Shown here piece by piece: positions 46,790 through 57,769 of a DNA stretch of 64,000 nucleotides. Source of the DNA: Spirometra erinaceieuropaei (Eukaryota; Platyhelminthes; Cestoda; Diphyllobothriidea; Diphyllobothriidae); assembly GCA_902702965.1 (NCBI GenBank), contig CACRXP010000045.1, positions 1,655,973 to 1,719,972 on the forward strand, written 5' to 3'. Both the position numbers and the translations under genes were made by a program. A model generated the notes under the pieces. It was given only the letters and a program-made list of their open reading frames with translations, made no database searches and was not told the DNA's origin. Position 1 is the first letter of the stretch, and every line of letters begins with the position of its first letter.

Positions 46790-47752
46790 CAGTGAATGTG
46801 TTACCTCATGAAGTGTTTGCCGAAGTTCAGATATGTGTCTTCGATTCGAAAAAATTGCTGTATCTATATTTAGGACCATGCGGCGGAATCCTAGAATATT
46901 GCAGTCATAACAGGATGTCAGCTGTTGAGCAAGCTTTTTTCCGGCCGCATGCATAAACAACTTTTGATAAAAACGACTCTTCTAGTGATAACTATTTCCC
47001 CTGTTATATTTGGAGGCCCTCATATATTCGAAAATATTTCATAGGAATGTGTAAAATTATTTTTTCTTTTACTCAGTAGTAACGAGGTGCGCCGACTTCA
47101 GATTTTATGTTAGAGAACAGAGTATCTTTCGGTTCTTAAGAAAGTCTCCAGTTTTGGGCTTTTTGAGACTGCGAATTATCTACTCATTAAACACCGAATC
47201 TCGACATTTATTAATATTGCCTGAAACAAAATAATCCAAATCGACTGTAAAATCTTATGTGTTTTGTAAGATATCTTTTAAATAACATATAGAAATGTAT
47301 AATTTTCCTTACGTGGAAAATATATAGTTTGTAGTTTGGAAATTTTTAATACAGAATCTTATGCAGGTCGGGCTAAAAATTAGCTAGGAAATGACAAAGA
47401 ACTTTTAAAACAAAATAACACCATTTTTAACACAAACTTGAAAAAGGCATGACCAGTTTCCAAATAGCTAAAATCAAATATCTGTGTACAATTTTCCCAT
47501 AACATGTAGTTGAATACATAAGAGCTCCGAAAATAAATGAGAACAATTCATACTTCTGGAGCAGTCATTTTTTATCGAGTTTAGTTTATGCAAGTGGCCA
47601 GACGGAAGTTTGTTTAAAAAGCCGGCATCATAAATTGATCGAAATATCTTTGGATTCTGCAGCATGACCATTACAACTCTATCTAAGCTATCGTTTCGGA
47701 CCTGAAACACTTTTAAGAATGTCTGTCACAGTTTTGTGGGATAGCACATCTA
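46790..47752. mobile_element. Palindromic MITE family B
   Basis: It begins CAGTGAATGTGTTACCTCATG after TA (46788-46789) and ends near GGGATAGCACATCTAGA. The left-arm words recur inverted near 47690-47750 with more divergence than in other copies. Confidence 0.68.
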
Positions 47753-47753
47753 G

Positions 47754-48104
47754 AATCTTCTCCACACGGCCACCACTGACCAATCATCCATTCGCATGGA
47801 TTTTATATATTCTATTTGTTTTTTTGAATCATAAGGCCAAGTACTTTTGCGTACTTGATCATTTGCCATACTGACAAGCTAGGTGTTGGATAACATCGTA
47901 GGCACGTTTTTTGCAGATTTTTTGTCTTCGCATGGCTCAAGCTGCGAGGTACCCAGCTCATCATTCCCCTTGTGCCTTTTGATAGGTATTCTAATTTTGC
48001 AATTTCAGCTTTATAGTCTTCTTAGAAATTAATATGAGGACTTGATGTAAATCCTTCGGAACAACGCTTTTCAGGCTAGGCTAGTCAGTTGACATAAGGA
48101 TATA
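47754..48104. other. Unassigned
   Basis: No feature recognised. Confidence 0.4.
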
Positions 48105-48141
48105 GGAAGTAGAGGCGATCGCGGGAACAAGCGCTTTCTTA

Positions 48142-48183
48142 GCCTGACGTTTCAGATACTTGTTCAAACCCATCATCAGAGGC
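48142..48183 (-). ncRNA. Hammerhead-like motif, left arm of 48 kb PLE
   Basis: On the minus strand: GCCT, CTGATGA, GGGTT..., GAAAC, GTC, AGGC. Stem I GCCT/AGGC is perfect. The stem II partner has mutated (GTATCT), so folding is doubtful. Confidence 0.6.
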
Positions 48184-48266
48184 AGTGACAGAAACAGATG
48201 ATTCGTGCACAGGAAGCTGCAGTATTTTTTGGACGCAGTCGAAATGCTACTGCATACCTACATTAA

Positions 48267-48640
48267 TTGACCGCTATCCCCACTGCCACGACAAGAAGCA
48301 TTTGGAGTCGTTTACCGGACCTGGTGCGTTGCGGGCAAAGCAGTTACGTAGGAGAAACTGGAAGACTCCTCCGGACGCGAATTTCCGAACACACGGCAGC
48401 GGTGGGGAGAAATGATGCCGACTCTCAGGTCACGGCTTATTCGACATGACCCGGCCACACATTTAAGTTCAATGGGGCCGAAATTCTTCCAAGGGGTGAT
48501 AATCGCGTGAGTGACGAGTTGCTTGAGTCGTGTTTCAGGGGATCTTAGTCTATAAACAAGTGCAACGACATCTCCTCTCCGTGTTCCCTGTTGAGATATA
48601 GTCTGGCCAAAGCGCACATGCCGGTGATCCAAATGGACGA
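48267..48640 (+). pseudogene. PLE family 1 GIY-YIG domain, decayed
   Basis: Plus-strand codons read CGQSSYVGETGRLLRTRISE with the YxG tyrosine present, then HTAAVGRNDADSQV. A TGA stop follows near 48447, but the frame continues recognisably (HTFKFNGAEILPRGDNRV, SDELLESCF). The Glu codon at the ELLES position is intact here, unlike at 11244. Further stops follow. Confidence 0.75.
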
Positions 48641-48847
48641 GTGATAATCACGCCAGCATTCAACACGGATGATGAGATTTTAGTAGTCAAGAACTTGCAT
48701 GCCGGCCGTAAAGCAATTAGCGCACCGGCGGGCAGCAATTCTCGATGAAAGGGAGAGCGGTCAATTATCGTAGATATGCGGTAGCATAGCGACTGGGTCC
48801 TATAAATACTGCAACCGCCTGTGAAGGAATTACTTGTTTCGGTCGCT

Positions 48848-48889
48848 GTCTCTGATGATGAGTTCCAGCGAGAATCCGAAACGTCAGGC
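48848..48889 (+). ncRNA. Hammerhead motif, right arm of 48 kb PLE
   Basis: CTGATGA at 48852-48858, GAAA at 48878-48881, predicted cleavage after C48885; GTCT pairs with AGGC. Stem II (GAGTTC with GAATCC) tolerates about one mismatch. Confidence 0.68.
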
Positions 48890-48930
48890 GAATAAAGCTC
48901 TTGTTCCCTCGATCGCTTTCCCTCCTTACT

Positions 48931-49319
48931 GACTAGTTTCTGGAACTTCGCTTGAGTTGACAAGAGAATCTGAACCGAAATCAATGTCTAACTGAGGCAT
49001 GGCCTCGTGGTATTCACAGCGTGTAATTTATTGGGCTTTTGGTAAAACGTCGGGGATGTCAGGCCGAATTTCACTGATGGAGGACAAATACACAGTGTAA
49101 GATAGGTTTACTTAAGGACGGTGCGCTGTACTGGATCCATAATAAAAAATGAAGGCGCTTATTTTGGATTTCGAAGGTTGCCAAAATTGATTTTCTACAT
49201 AAATCTTCAAGAAGAACCATCGTCGCTTTTACCAGAACTCCTTGCAGAATTTGACTATTGGGCCTTTTGTCCCTTAGCTAGTACATATTTGTCACCAGCA
49301 GTGAGAACAATCTGAAGAA
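48931..49319. other. Unassigned
   Basis: No gene or repeat recognised. Confidence 0.4.
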
Positions 49320-51245
49320 GTGTTAGTCGGAATTTTGAAATTCGTTTTTGATTGGAAGGGATTACTTAGGTAGGGTTGTAAGACTGATCATAACTCAGCA
49401 TTATCCTGCAAAATGCAGGGCTTGGCAGGATGTCGGCCTTTAAATGCTTTTTATTCGACCTCTAGTAAAAACCGCATTCAGTAAAAATGACTACTTTTGT
49501 AGTACGCATTTTTCATGCTGATTTTCGATGGCCTGAAAAGTTCAAGTATATTTTTAAAAAAAACATAAATTAATTATTGTTTGCTAATTTAATAACAAAT
49601 CAATTTGACTTTGTACTTAATACCCAAAGAAAGAGTATTTTTTGACTTTAGAAAAATTTATTATGCGATTTTTAAAAGATATACGATGTCTATTAGTACA
49701 GCATCGTATCTGTCCGTTTCTTAAGTATACAACATACTTCACGCGCATTGCAAAACTTAGTTAATTATACATTTTATCTTCTTAAAGATATTTAGAAATA
49801 TAAGATTTTCTTTGCGCGAAAAGTACAGTCCGTAACTGATCTCATGAAATGTTGGCCGAAATTCCGAAGTGTGTTTTCGAGTAGGAAGGATTAATAAGGT
49901 GCGTTGTAAAAGTTAATAATTATGTAGCACAATCCTGTAGTATTTTGGACTCGACAGGACGTCCAATTTTGGAATTTAATTCCCACAGGGACTGCACTTG
50001 GCAAAAAATGACTACTTAAGTAACATGTATTTTCGTACATTAATTTTCAATGGTCTTATAAATTCAAATATATTTTATAGAAAACATATACGAAATATGC
50101 TTTCTTGTACTTTTGTGGTAGAAAGCTACATTGGCTTTATATGTTGTACCCTAAGAGAGGTTTTATTTTGGTTTTAAAAAAGTTTCTAACTATGAGGTCT
50201 TCAAAGTCGTGTAAGGTCCATATATACAGCATCGCACGTGTACGTTTACCAATGTTCCTCGTGGAGTGTACAACACATCCTCTATCCATTGCTAAATTGT
50301 ATGAACTCTATAGAGTATCCTTCTAAAGGCATAGAGGAATATATGATTTTCCTTACGAGGAACGCATGCAACTTGCAGACTGAAATCGCTAGACGCTAGT
50401 GCAATGGCTGATCAGGCTAAAAATTATTCAGGAATTGGGAAACCTTGTAATAACCTAAATATGCACTTTTTCGGGTATAAGATGTGAAGCTAATGCCGGG
50501 TTCTACAAAACAAGTAAAAGGAAGCATATATAAAAATATAATGCATGTTTGCTATAAAATATATTTGAATTTATAGGACCAGTAAAAATTAATGTACAAA
50601 AATACTTGCCACTAAAGTATTCATTTTTTGCCAAATGCGGTTTCTGTTGGAAGTCGTATAGAACTGCATTCAAAATCGGACATGCTGTCGAGTCCAAAAT
50701 AGTACAGGACTAGGCTACATAATAATTAATCTTACGACGCACCTAACTAATCCTTTTTAGTCGAAAACAAATTTCAGACTTTGGGCCAACATTTTATGAG
50801 ATTGGTCACGCACTGTATATCATCTTGTAGATTGAAGTCGCCAAATGTTAGTGTAGCTTAACTTTTTCTAGAATTTATATGACTTTTTTAAAACGTAAAT
50901 TAACTCTTTCTTTGAGTAAAAAAACTGAAGTAAACGTGATTTTTTATTAAATAAACAAAATAATAGTACGTTTAAATGCGTGTTTTCTCCAAAACGAATT
51001 TGAATTTATAAAACCATCAAAAAACGACGTGAGAAATGCACACTACATAAAAAGTCATTTTGTTACCAAGTGCTGCTTTTAATGGAGATTGAAAAAAGCG
51101 CTATGAAAAGCCAGTATCCTGGCAAGTCCGAAATATTATAGGGCTATGCTGAGTGATAATCTGTATTAAAGCCCTACCTAAGTAACACTTCCTAATCGAA
51201 AACGCATTTCAGAATTTTGGCCAACAGTTAACGAGATCTGTTACT
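49320..51245. mobile_element. Palindromic MITE family A, split by another family A copy
   Basis: The outer element's left arm spans about 49320-49825 and its right arm 50818-51245 (ending CCAACAGTTAACGAGATC...). The inner copy 49826-50815 sits at a central TA. Joined, the outer element would be about 925 bp, in line with the family. Confidence 0.8.
49826..50815. mobile_element. Palindromic MITE family A nested in family A
   Basis: A 990-bp copy flanked by TA (49824-49825 and 50816-50817). Ends are CAGTCCGTAACT and, inverted, CAGTGCGTGACC. The two halves are reverse complements through most of the length. Confidence 0.85.
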
Positions 51246-51314
51246 TACTGCATCCGCGATGGTATGATTGAGACCAGATAGTTTTTTAAATTCACTGACA
51301 CTAATTACTACTTA

Positions 51315-52307
51315 CAGTAGATGTGCTAACTCAAGAAATGTCAACCAAAATTTCGAAATGCGTTCTCGTTTCGAAAAGATAAATTAAGTAGTGTTGTAAA
51401 ACTAATCATGATGCAGCATAAATCTATAATGATACAGTTACCGCAGGGTGTCGACTTTCGAAAGAACTTATTTTCGGCTGCATGCATGATCAATACTCTG
51501 TAAAAAATGACTACTTATGTAGCATGCAATTTGTCATTGATTTTCGATGCTCTTGAAAATGCAATAATATTTCATGGAAAACATGCATAAAAATATTCAT
51601 TCTTTTACTTATTCGGTAGTAAATCACGTCTTCTTTCAATTTCGTAATCAAAAACAGAGTATAATTTTGTTTTAAAAAAGTGTCTAATTGTGGGATTTTT
51701 TAATACCGTTAAATGGCCAGTCATGAAACTTCATGCATCTGCATTTACGAATGTGGCTTGTAAAGTTAGCAATATTTCTCAAATCCACTGCTTAAGTTTA
51801 TGAAACTCATATGGTCTCCTCTTAACACTGTATAGAAGTGCATGGTTTTCCATACACGGAAAATATACAGCTTGTAGTTTTAAAACCCTGAATGCAAGTG
51901 TAACAGCAGGTCAGGTTCAAAATTATTCGGGAATTAAAAAAGTTTTTTTAAAAACGAATTATACTCTTTTTTGAGTATAAAATTGTAAGAAGACGTGATT
52001 TTCTATCGAATAAGTAAAAGAATGGATATTTTTATGCATTCTTTCTATGAAATATAATTGCATTTTCAAGGGCATCGAAAATCAATGAGAAAATTGCATG
52101 CTGCATAGTAGTCATTTTTTGCAGAGTGTAGATCATGCATGCAGTCGAAAATAAGTTCTTTCGCAAGCTGACACCCTGAGGTAACTGGATCATTATAGAT
52201 TTATGCTGCATCATGCTTAGTTTTACAACACTACTTATTTTATATTTTCGAAACGAGAACGCATTTCGAAATTTCGGTTGACATTACATGAGTTAGCACA
52301 TCTACTG
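51315..52307. mobile_element. Palindromic MITE family B, full copy
   Basis: A 993-bp element with TA at 51313-51314 and 52308-52309. Both ends read CAGTAGATGTGCTAACTCA inward. Inner words such as AGTAGTGTTGTAAAACTAA and GCAGCATAAATCTATAATGA recur inverted, so it is palindromic over nearly its full length. It is the best-preserved family B copy and serves as its reference here. Confidence 0.9.
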
Positions 52308-52309
52308 TA

Positions 52310-53136
52310 TTTGACTTTCTTTTTATCCATTGCAAGGCATCATTGCTTTATCATCTCCTTTCCCTTTTATAATTCGCTGTATTCCTTCATCATGTTCCGG
52401 CACAATGTTACACCGTCTTGCTGGCTCTACGTCCAAAGTCATACAAGCAATTGTGAAATAAGTAATTTTTTTAGTCGTGTTATATTATAAAATCGACTTA
52501 TTGACAGTGCACGAAATAAGCCAATCCCAAAAATCTGCTCAAAGCAGGCTTAAAATCAGATAAGTCAGCAGGACTCGACTAAAAGTTATTCGAAAGGACT
52601 ACTAGTTGGCTGGCGGATATGACCTACCTGCGCGTTCATTTATAGTCTTAAAATATAGTAGCAGTTCATTTTTATAGTCAGACTTAGTCGGGAGCGTAGT
52701 AAGCACAAAAACAGGAAGAATCGTTTTTATCAAAACTGGGGAAAAACGTAAATACTTCAGAAATGATCCATGAATTTTACCTAAAGGCAACCCTTTTAGG
52801 ACAAGCCAAAAGGTTTTTCAGACGCACTTGGCAAGGGTCATCTCGACGGCCTAAAGTGGCAAGGAAAGGCTGGGAAAAGGCTAGCAATAATTAACCAGAA
52901 TTTGCATTGGCCGGTAAAATAATTGCGTTGGTTATTATTTTCCACAGGCCTCGTGATTAGATTGGCAATGCTGTGCTTTGTCTCTCTGGCAGCGACTAGA
53001 CACAGATAGAAAACCCTGGGCCTTCCACCAACACAACAGGATTGCTAAGTGTTCCCAACAATTACGCAAGGTTTAAATCATGCATCTCGCAAAGCGACTG
53101 TCAGATAGCATTGCAGCCCTTACACCAGATAAAGAG
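52310..53136. other. Unassigned
   Basis: No feature recognised. Confidence 0.4.
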
Positions 53137-54107
53137 TGGGTGGGCTAACTCATGAAATGTCAAGCGAAATTCCAAAATGCCTTCCCGATTAAAAGAGATT
53201 AATTAAGTAGGGTTGTAAAACTAATCATCGTACACGGCAATTCTATAACAATCCAGTTACCTCGGGATTCGGGCTTTCAAACGAACTTTTTTAGCTGCAT
53301 GCAAAAACTATGCTCTGTAAAAAATGCTACTTAAGTAGCATGCAGGCTTGTCAATGATCTTCGTTGCCCTTAAAAGTTTAATTATATTTCATGAAAAACA
53401 TCCATAAACATATTCATTCATTTGCCCATACGGTAGAAAATAAGGTCTCCTTCCAATTTCAAACTCGAATAAAGAGTGTAATTCGATCCAAACAGTTTTC
53501 GATTGTGGAATTTTTTTTATAGCGTACAATGGCCGTTCATAAAACGTCATGCTTCTGCATTTACTAACGTGGCTTTTAAAGTTAACAATATGGATCAGGT
53601 CCATTGCTAAATTTTACGCATCCCATATGGTCTCCTCTTAATACGTACAGAGATGTATGGTTTTCCGTACGCGGAACATATACGACTTGTAATTTGGGAA
53701 CCCTGAATGCAACTGTAACGCCAGGTCCCGCTCAAAATACTCACGAATTGGAAAAGATTTTGAAAACTGTTTTTTTACCCGTCCTTCGAGTACAAACTTG
53801 AAAGAAGGTAAAAGTTTCTACCGAATATGTAGAAGAATGAACATTTGTATGCGTGTTTTCCACGAAAAAATAATCGAAAATCAATGACAAAAGTGCATGC
53901 TACATAACTAATCATTTTTACAGAGTGTAGGTTTTTGCATGCAGAAGTAAAGACGTTCGCTCCAATGCGAGCATCCTGAGGTAAGTAGATTATTGTAGAA
54001 TTACGCTGCAGACTAATTAGTTCTATAACTCTACTTAATTAGTCTTTTCGAAACGAAAGCGCATTTGGGAATTTCGATTGACATTTCATGAGTAAGTTCA
54101 CCTAATG
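53137..54107. mobile_element. Palindromic MITE family B
   Basis: The left arm has GGCTAACTCATGAAATGTCA, and the right end mirrors it as TGACATTTCATGAGTAAG...CCTAATG followed by TA. About 970 bp, with outer bases decayed. Confidence 0.78.
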
Positions 54108-54879
54108 TAGGAGCAGTCTTGAATATAAACAAACAAAACCGTCCAACGGAATAGGGCTTACAGCCGTCATTCTAAAGGAAAAAAGAAACCCATATCACGT
54201 CCCGTGAATAAAGATGGATCAGTGCAGGTCATGATGGTGTACGTTTAATGTACAGGGGAGGAGATTTACTGTCGGCGATGTGACATGATCTACGCGGCTG
54301 TCAAAAAGGCGATGAAATGGATAAAGGTATAAACCAAACTCGCCCTACCCCCCAGGCACAAAAAGCAATCTCCTGCAAAGCACTGAAATGCAACCGGCAT
54401 CGTTTAGTGGCGGAGACAGGTCAGATGCGTGATTGATAATTGAGAAGTATATGCCTTTTTTACAACCAGCAATCACGTAGGCCCCGTTGATTTTCACAAC
54501 GACCGACCGAACTCACCTCTTTTGGGTCATAGAGCTGTGGAAAGTCAGTCGAAAATGTGCATGCATGGCAGGTGTGTATGTGATCAAGTTTCTGCACAGA
54601 ATGCTAAAATTGCCGGTGACGTAGAGTGGACATCATAGAGAAATTGGATTCCGCGCTGTGTTATTGCGCATTTTGTGTTTCTACGAAACTACAGGATCTT
54701 TTTAAAGGTCGAATGGTCAACTCTACCGTATAGTGCGCTCATAAAGAGGCAAAACTAACGTTAGGAGAAGCGTTATACTTACATATGCGTCAAAATCATT
54801 CGGCCACCCACACACACACACCAAAGAAATGCGCAGATAAGAAATCAATTTATAGTTAATCCGTCCTCTTCAAAAGATA
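54108..54879. other. Unassigned; short (CA)n
   Basis: A (CA)n run of about 8 units lies near 54807-54822. If the ALDH gene is intact this is intron or 3' flank of that gene. No second ALDH exon was seen. Confidence 0.45.
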
Positions 54880-55310
54880 CAGTATGTGACCGAACTCATG
54901 AAATGTTAGCCAAAATTCTGGAGTGCGTTTCCAAATAGGAAGGATTACTTAGGTGGGGTTGTAATACTGATAAGCATGCAACATAATCCTATAACATTTC
55001 GGAATTGCCAGGATGTCGGTTTTTGATTGCATTTCTTTTTGACCTCCTGCAGGAAACCGCATTCGGTAAAAAAAGGGTTATTTATGTGGCAGGCATTGTT
55101 CCGATTTATTTTCGATGGTCTCACAAATTCAAGTATATTTTACAGAAAACATGTACAAAAATATGCCTTTTTGCTCATTTGGTAGGTAATTTCATTTTCT
55201 TCATATCTTATGCTTGAAGAAGGGGTGTATTTATGTTTTAAAATGTTTCCCAATTTTCGGATAACTTTCAGCCTCATCTGCCATTGCATCAGCTATAAAC
55301 TGTACGCCAG
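54880..55310. mobile_element. Palindromic MITE family A, left half
   Basis: Begins CAGTATGTGACCGAACTCATG after TA (54878-54879) and follows the left arm (GGAAGGATTACTTAGGTGGG, AGGATGTCGG). It stops before the mirror half, about 55 bp short of the ALDH exon. Confidence 0.75.
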
Positions 55311-55366
55311 TAAAATTCGAGGGGGCCGCCACCTCGTGGGCGGGGGACATGAGGACACCTACTCAC

Positions 55367-55689
55367 CAGACTGAACCAGCCTGAAGAGCCTGCGAGGCGC
55401 GCATGGCCTTATCCATATCAGTAGTGAATAGGCCGGCACCCAGACCGTAGGTGGTGCTGTTAGAGCGCTCAATAGCCTCCTCAAGAGTGTTGAACTTGAG
55501 GATGCACTGGACCGGACCAAAGATCTCCTCCCTTGCAATGCCCATTCCGTCAGTGACATCGGCAAAAACCGTGGGTTGGATGAAGTAGCCCTTTTGGTCC
55601 AGTCGAGCACCACCGGTCACCAGACGTGCACCCTCCGTCTTGCCGCACTCAATGTACTTCATGACAGTATCAACTTGGGTCTGGCTGAT
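55367..55689 (-). CDS. Aldehyde dehydrogenase (ALDH1/2 family), internal exon
   Basis: This 323-bp exon encodes about 107 residues from the C-terminal third of an NAD(P)-dependent aldehyde dehydrogenase. ALDH1/2 enzymes oxidise aldehydes to carboxylic acids and act as cytosolic or mitochondrial tetramers. Family landmarks are KTEGARLVTGG, KGYFIQPTVF, AREEIFGPV (its Glu contacts the cofactor ribose) and STTYGLGAGLF, ending LQAGSVW. The catalytic Cys and general-base Glu lie in upstream exons, not found here. The acceptor is TTATTTCTGCTTACAG before 55689 and the donor is GTGAGT from 55366 down. It starts in phase 0 and ends two bases into the Trp codon. No stop or frameshift is seen, so it is probably a live gene with large repeat-filled introns. 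Subfamily and compartment cannot be told from one exon. Confidence 0.93.
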
Positions 55690-56124
55690 CTGTAAGCAGA
55701 AATAAAAGGAGGAAAACTATGGTGGACTGACGGGTTGTAGTGATGGGCAAGGAAAAAAGGTGAGAGAGCATACCAAACAAGCCCAGGAGTCATAATCTGA
55801 GAGGACTGGTAGTCAAGATCTGACCAAGCGGTAGTAAAAACAGTATCTTATCCCCGGTGACTTGAGTCGGTCTGTCTGTGCGTCATGGCTTGTTTACAGG
55901 ATCAGTCTGCCGGCACCTCTCTGCCAGGAAAGAATAGTCATCCTACGAGGTAACTCGCTCCGAGATACGCTTTTAGCGTGACCATAAACGCGACCCATTA
56001 TCCAACAAAAACACTAGGCCAAAGTAAGTAAGCTAAATATCCAAACAGCGCCAATAGATGACTGTCGGCCATCAAACAGTCAGCACACTAAGTGCAACGA
56101 TCCCTGATGAAGTGGGGGGACCGT
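55690..56124. other. Probable ALDH intron
   Basis: Begins (on the minus strand, ends) with a pyrimidine-rich acceptor at 55690-55710. No further exon or repeat recognised up to the PLE. Confidence 0.5.
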
Positions 56125-57085
56125 AAATCCGAAGACAAAGATGCGATCACCGGAACAAGAAATTTATGTGCCTGACCTTTCGGATCCTTACTCGAATCCA
56201 TCCTCAGAGACATTAGCAGATAAAGGTGATTGTGGCACCAGGAGTGCAGTATTTATAGCCCGTCGTTGTCGTAGGACCACATGCACACTGTAATTAACAG
56301 CTCTCGCAATCACCGCTGAGGTCGCAATTGATGCGATGGTGGCTTGTCAGTCCGCGTCCGGGCCATTAAATGCCATAATTTCGTCATCCATGTTGGATGC
56401 TGGTGTGACAATTGCTCAGCAAATTGGCTCACTGTCCCTGGGATAATTGCTGGCCTGCGCCCTCCCCACGTGACTGATTCCTCTACCTAGGCAAAATTTC
56501 AGCACGGAATATGGTAGCGGGAGGCCATTGCGCTTGTTGATGGATTGCGGGCCTGAGAACCATGATTCGAGCAGCTCGCGGCTCACACGGTTGTCACCCC
56601 TTGCGAGGATTTCGGCCTCTTGAAACTTGAAACTATGGTCAGGTCCCATCGAATGAGCCGCTACATGAGAGCTAGCGTCTCCCCACCTCACTGCTGCTAC
56701 GTGCTCGGCAATTCGCGTCCGGAATAATCTTCCAGGTTCTCCGACGTAGTTGCTTTGTCCGCAACTGCATCAGATCCGGTAAACGACCCCAGACGTTTCC
56801 TGCCGTGGCAGTGGGTCTTTTGGCCCCTTTACTTGGCGCCTAATGGTTGCTTTCGGCCTGTGTACAACCCCAACTCCAAGTGGAGTGAGAAGACGACTAA
56901 CGGCTTCCGAGACGTTCTTCAGGTACGGAAAAACCCGTCAAAATTTGGGGCCAGTTGGCTTTGGTCTCTGGTGTCCTTTCATATGCACTGGTTGACAAAG
57001 CTGCGCGGGTAACCATTGGCTCTCATTACCCGTCGAAGATATTGTAGTTCAGCAACCTTGTCTTCCATTTCACTGCAGTGCAGTG
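56125..57085 (-). pseudogene. PLE family 1 fragment: RT end, GIY-YIG, tail
   Basis: Minus strand. From 57085 down: DKVAELQYLRRVMRANGYPR, then a decayed linker, a region corresponding to the GIY-YIG core near 56740 (NYVGEPGRL), then the frame 56691-56416 (HSFKFQEAEILARGDNRV, SRELLESWFSGPQSINK). The Glu at ELLES is present. A hammerhead-like tail follows at 56170-56211. The 5' end is truncated and abuts MITE sequence at 57085. Several stops make it dead. Confidence 0.78.
56170..56211 (-). ncRNA. Hammerhead-like motif in 56 kb PLE
   Basis: Minus strand: GTCT, CTGAGGA, GGATTC...GGATCC hairpin region, GAAAG, GTC, AGGC. The core still fits CUGANGA and stem I can form, but the base after GAAA differs from family 1 (G instead of C), weakening stem III. 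Confidence 0.55.
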
Positions 57086-57204
57086 TGTTATAGGATTATG
57101 CTGCATGCTAATCAGTATTACAACCCCACCTAAGTAATCCTTCCTAATCGGAAACGCATTCCAAAATTTTTGCCAACATTTCATTAGATCGGTCACGCAC
57201 GGTA
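57085..57204. mobile_element. MITE family A, right end only
   Basis: Contains CCACCTAAGTAATCCTTCCTAATC and GATCGGTCACGCACGG, the family A right terminus. It directly follows the 5' end of the PLE fragment. Confidence 0.65.
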
Positions 57205-57479
57205 GATGGAAAACCTGTGGAAAATATAGTTGGCAAGTTGGAAGAAGGTCAGCCGAAAAGATGGGACAGTGCATATTCGGCGCGGCTAAGCAGTTCCCGA
57301 ATATCTTGAACCAGAGTAAAAGAGACGCATTCTGCCCTGCTAAGCTCATAAAAATCAAAAGTCCAGTTTCAAAATGTTGTAAATTTTAAAAGTGCATGCT
57401 GACGATAGTCAGATGAATTCTTGCTGACTACATATACAGCCGATGTTTTATAAAACCGAAAGATGATCTTTCTTCATAA

Positions 57480-57763
57480 ATAAAATTTAAAGAAGACATA
57501 GTTGGCTACCAATTGAGTGAACGAAATAAATTTTCATGCATGTTCTCCATAAAATATGTCTAAATTTGCAAAAATATCCAAAATTGAATGGAATGTAGTT
57601 TGCAAAAGAAGCTCGTTCAAAGGCCAACATCGAGATCTGACTGGAATATCTTGGCGTTATGTGACATGGTTCTTAACACGACAAGCCTACTTAAATGACT
57701 TTCTCGAATTGAAAACGCATTTTGGAATTTCAGTTAATATTTCATGAGATAGCATGTATGCAG
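57480..57763. mobile_element. MITE family B, right part only
   Basis: Inner right-arm words and the ending TTTCAGTTAATATTTCATGAGATAGC show a truncated B copy. The 275 bases before it (57205-57480) hold nothing I recognise. Confidence 0.6.
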
Positions 57764-57769
57764 TAAGTA

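Larger units (their letters stand above)
48105..48930. mobile_element. PLE family 1, second head-to-head pair (decayed)
   Basis: A short minus copy of the 3' tail (48105-48262) faces a plus copy (48263-48930), with hammerhead motifs at both ends. The arms are more diverged than those at 10-11 kb. The outer words AGGCGATCGCGGGAACAAG and, at the right end, CTTGTTCCCTCGATCGC are inverse partners. Confidence 0.78.
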
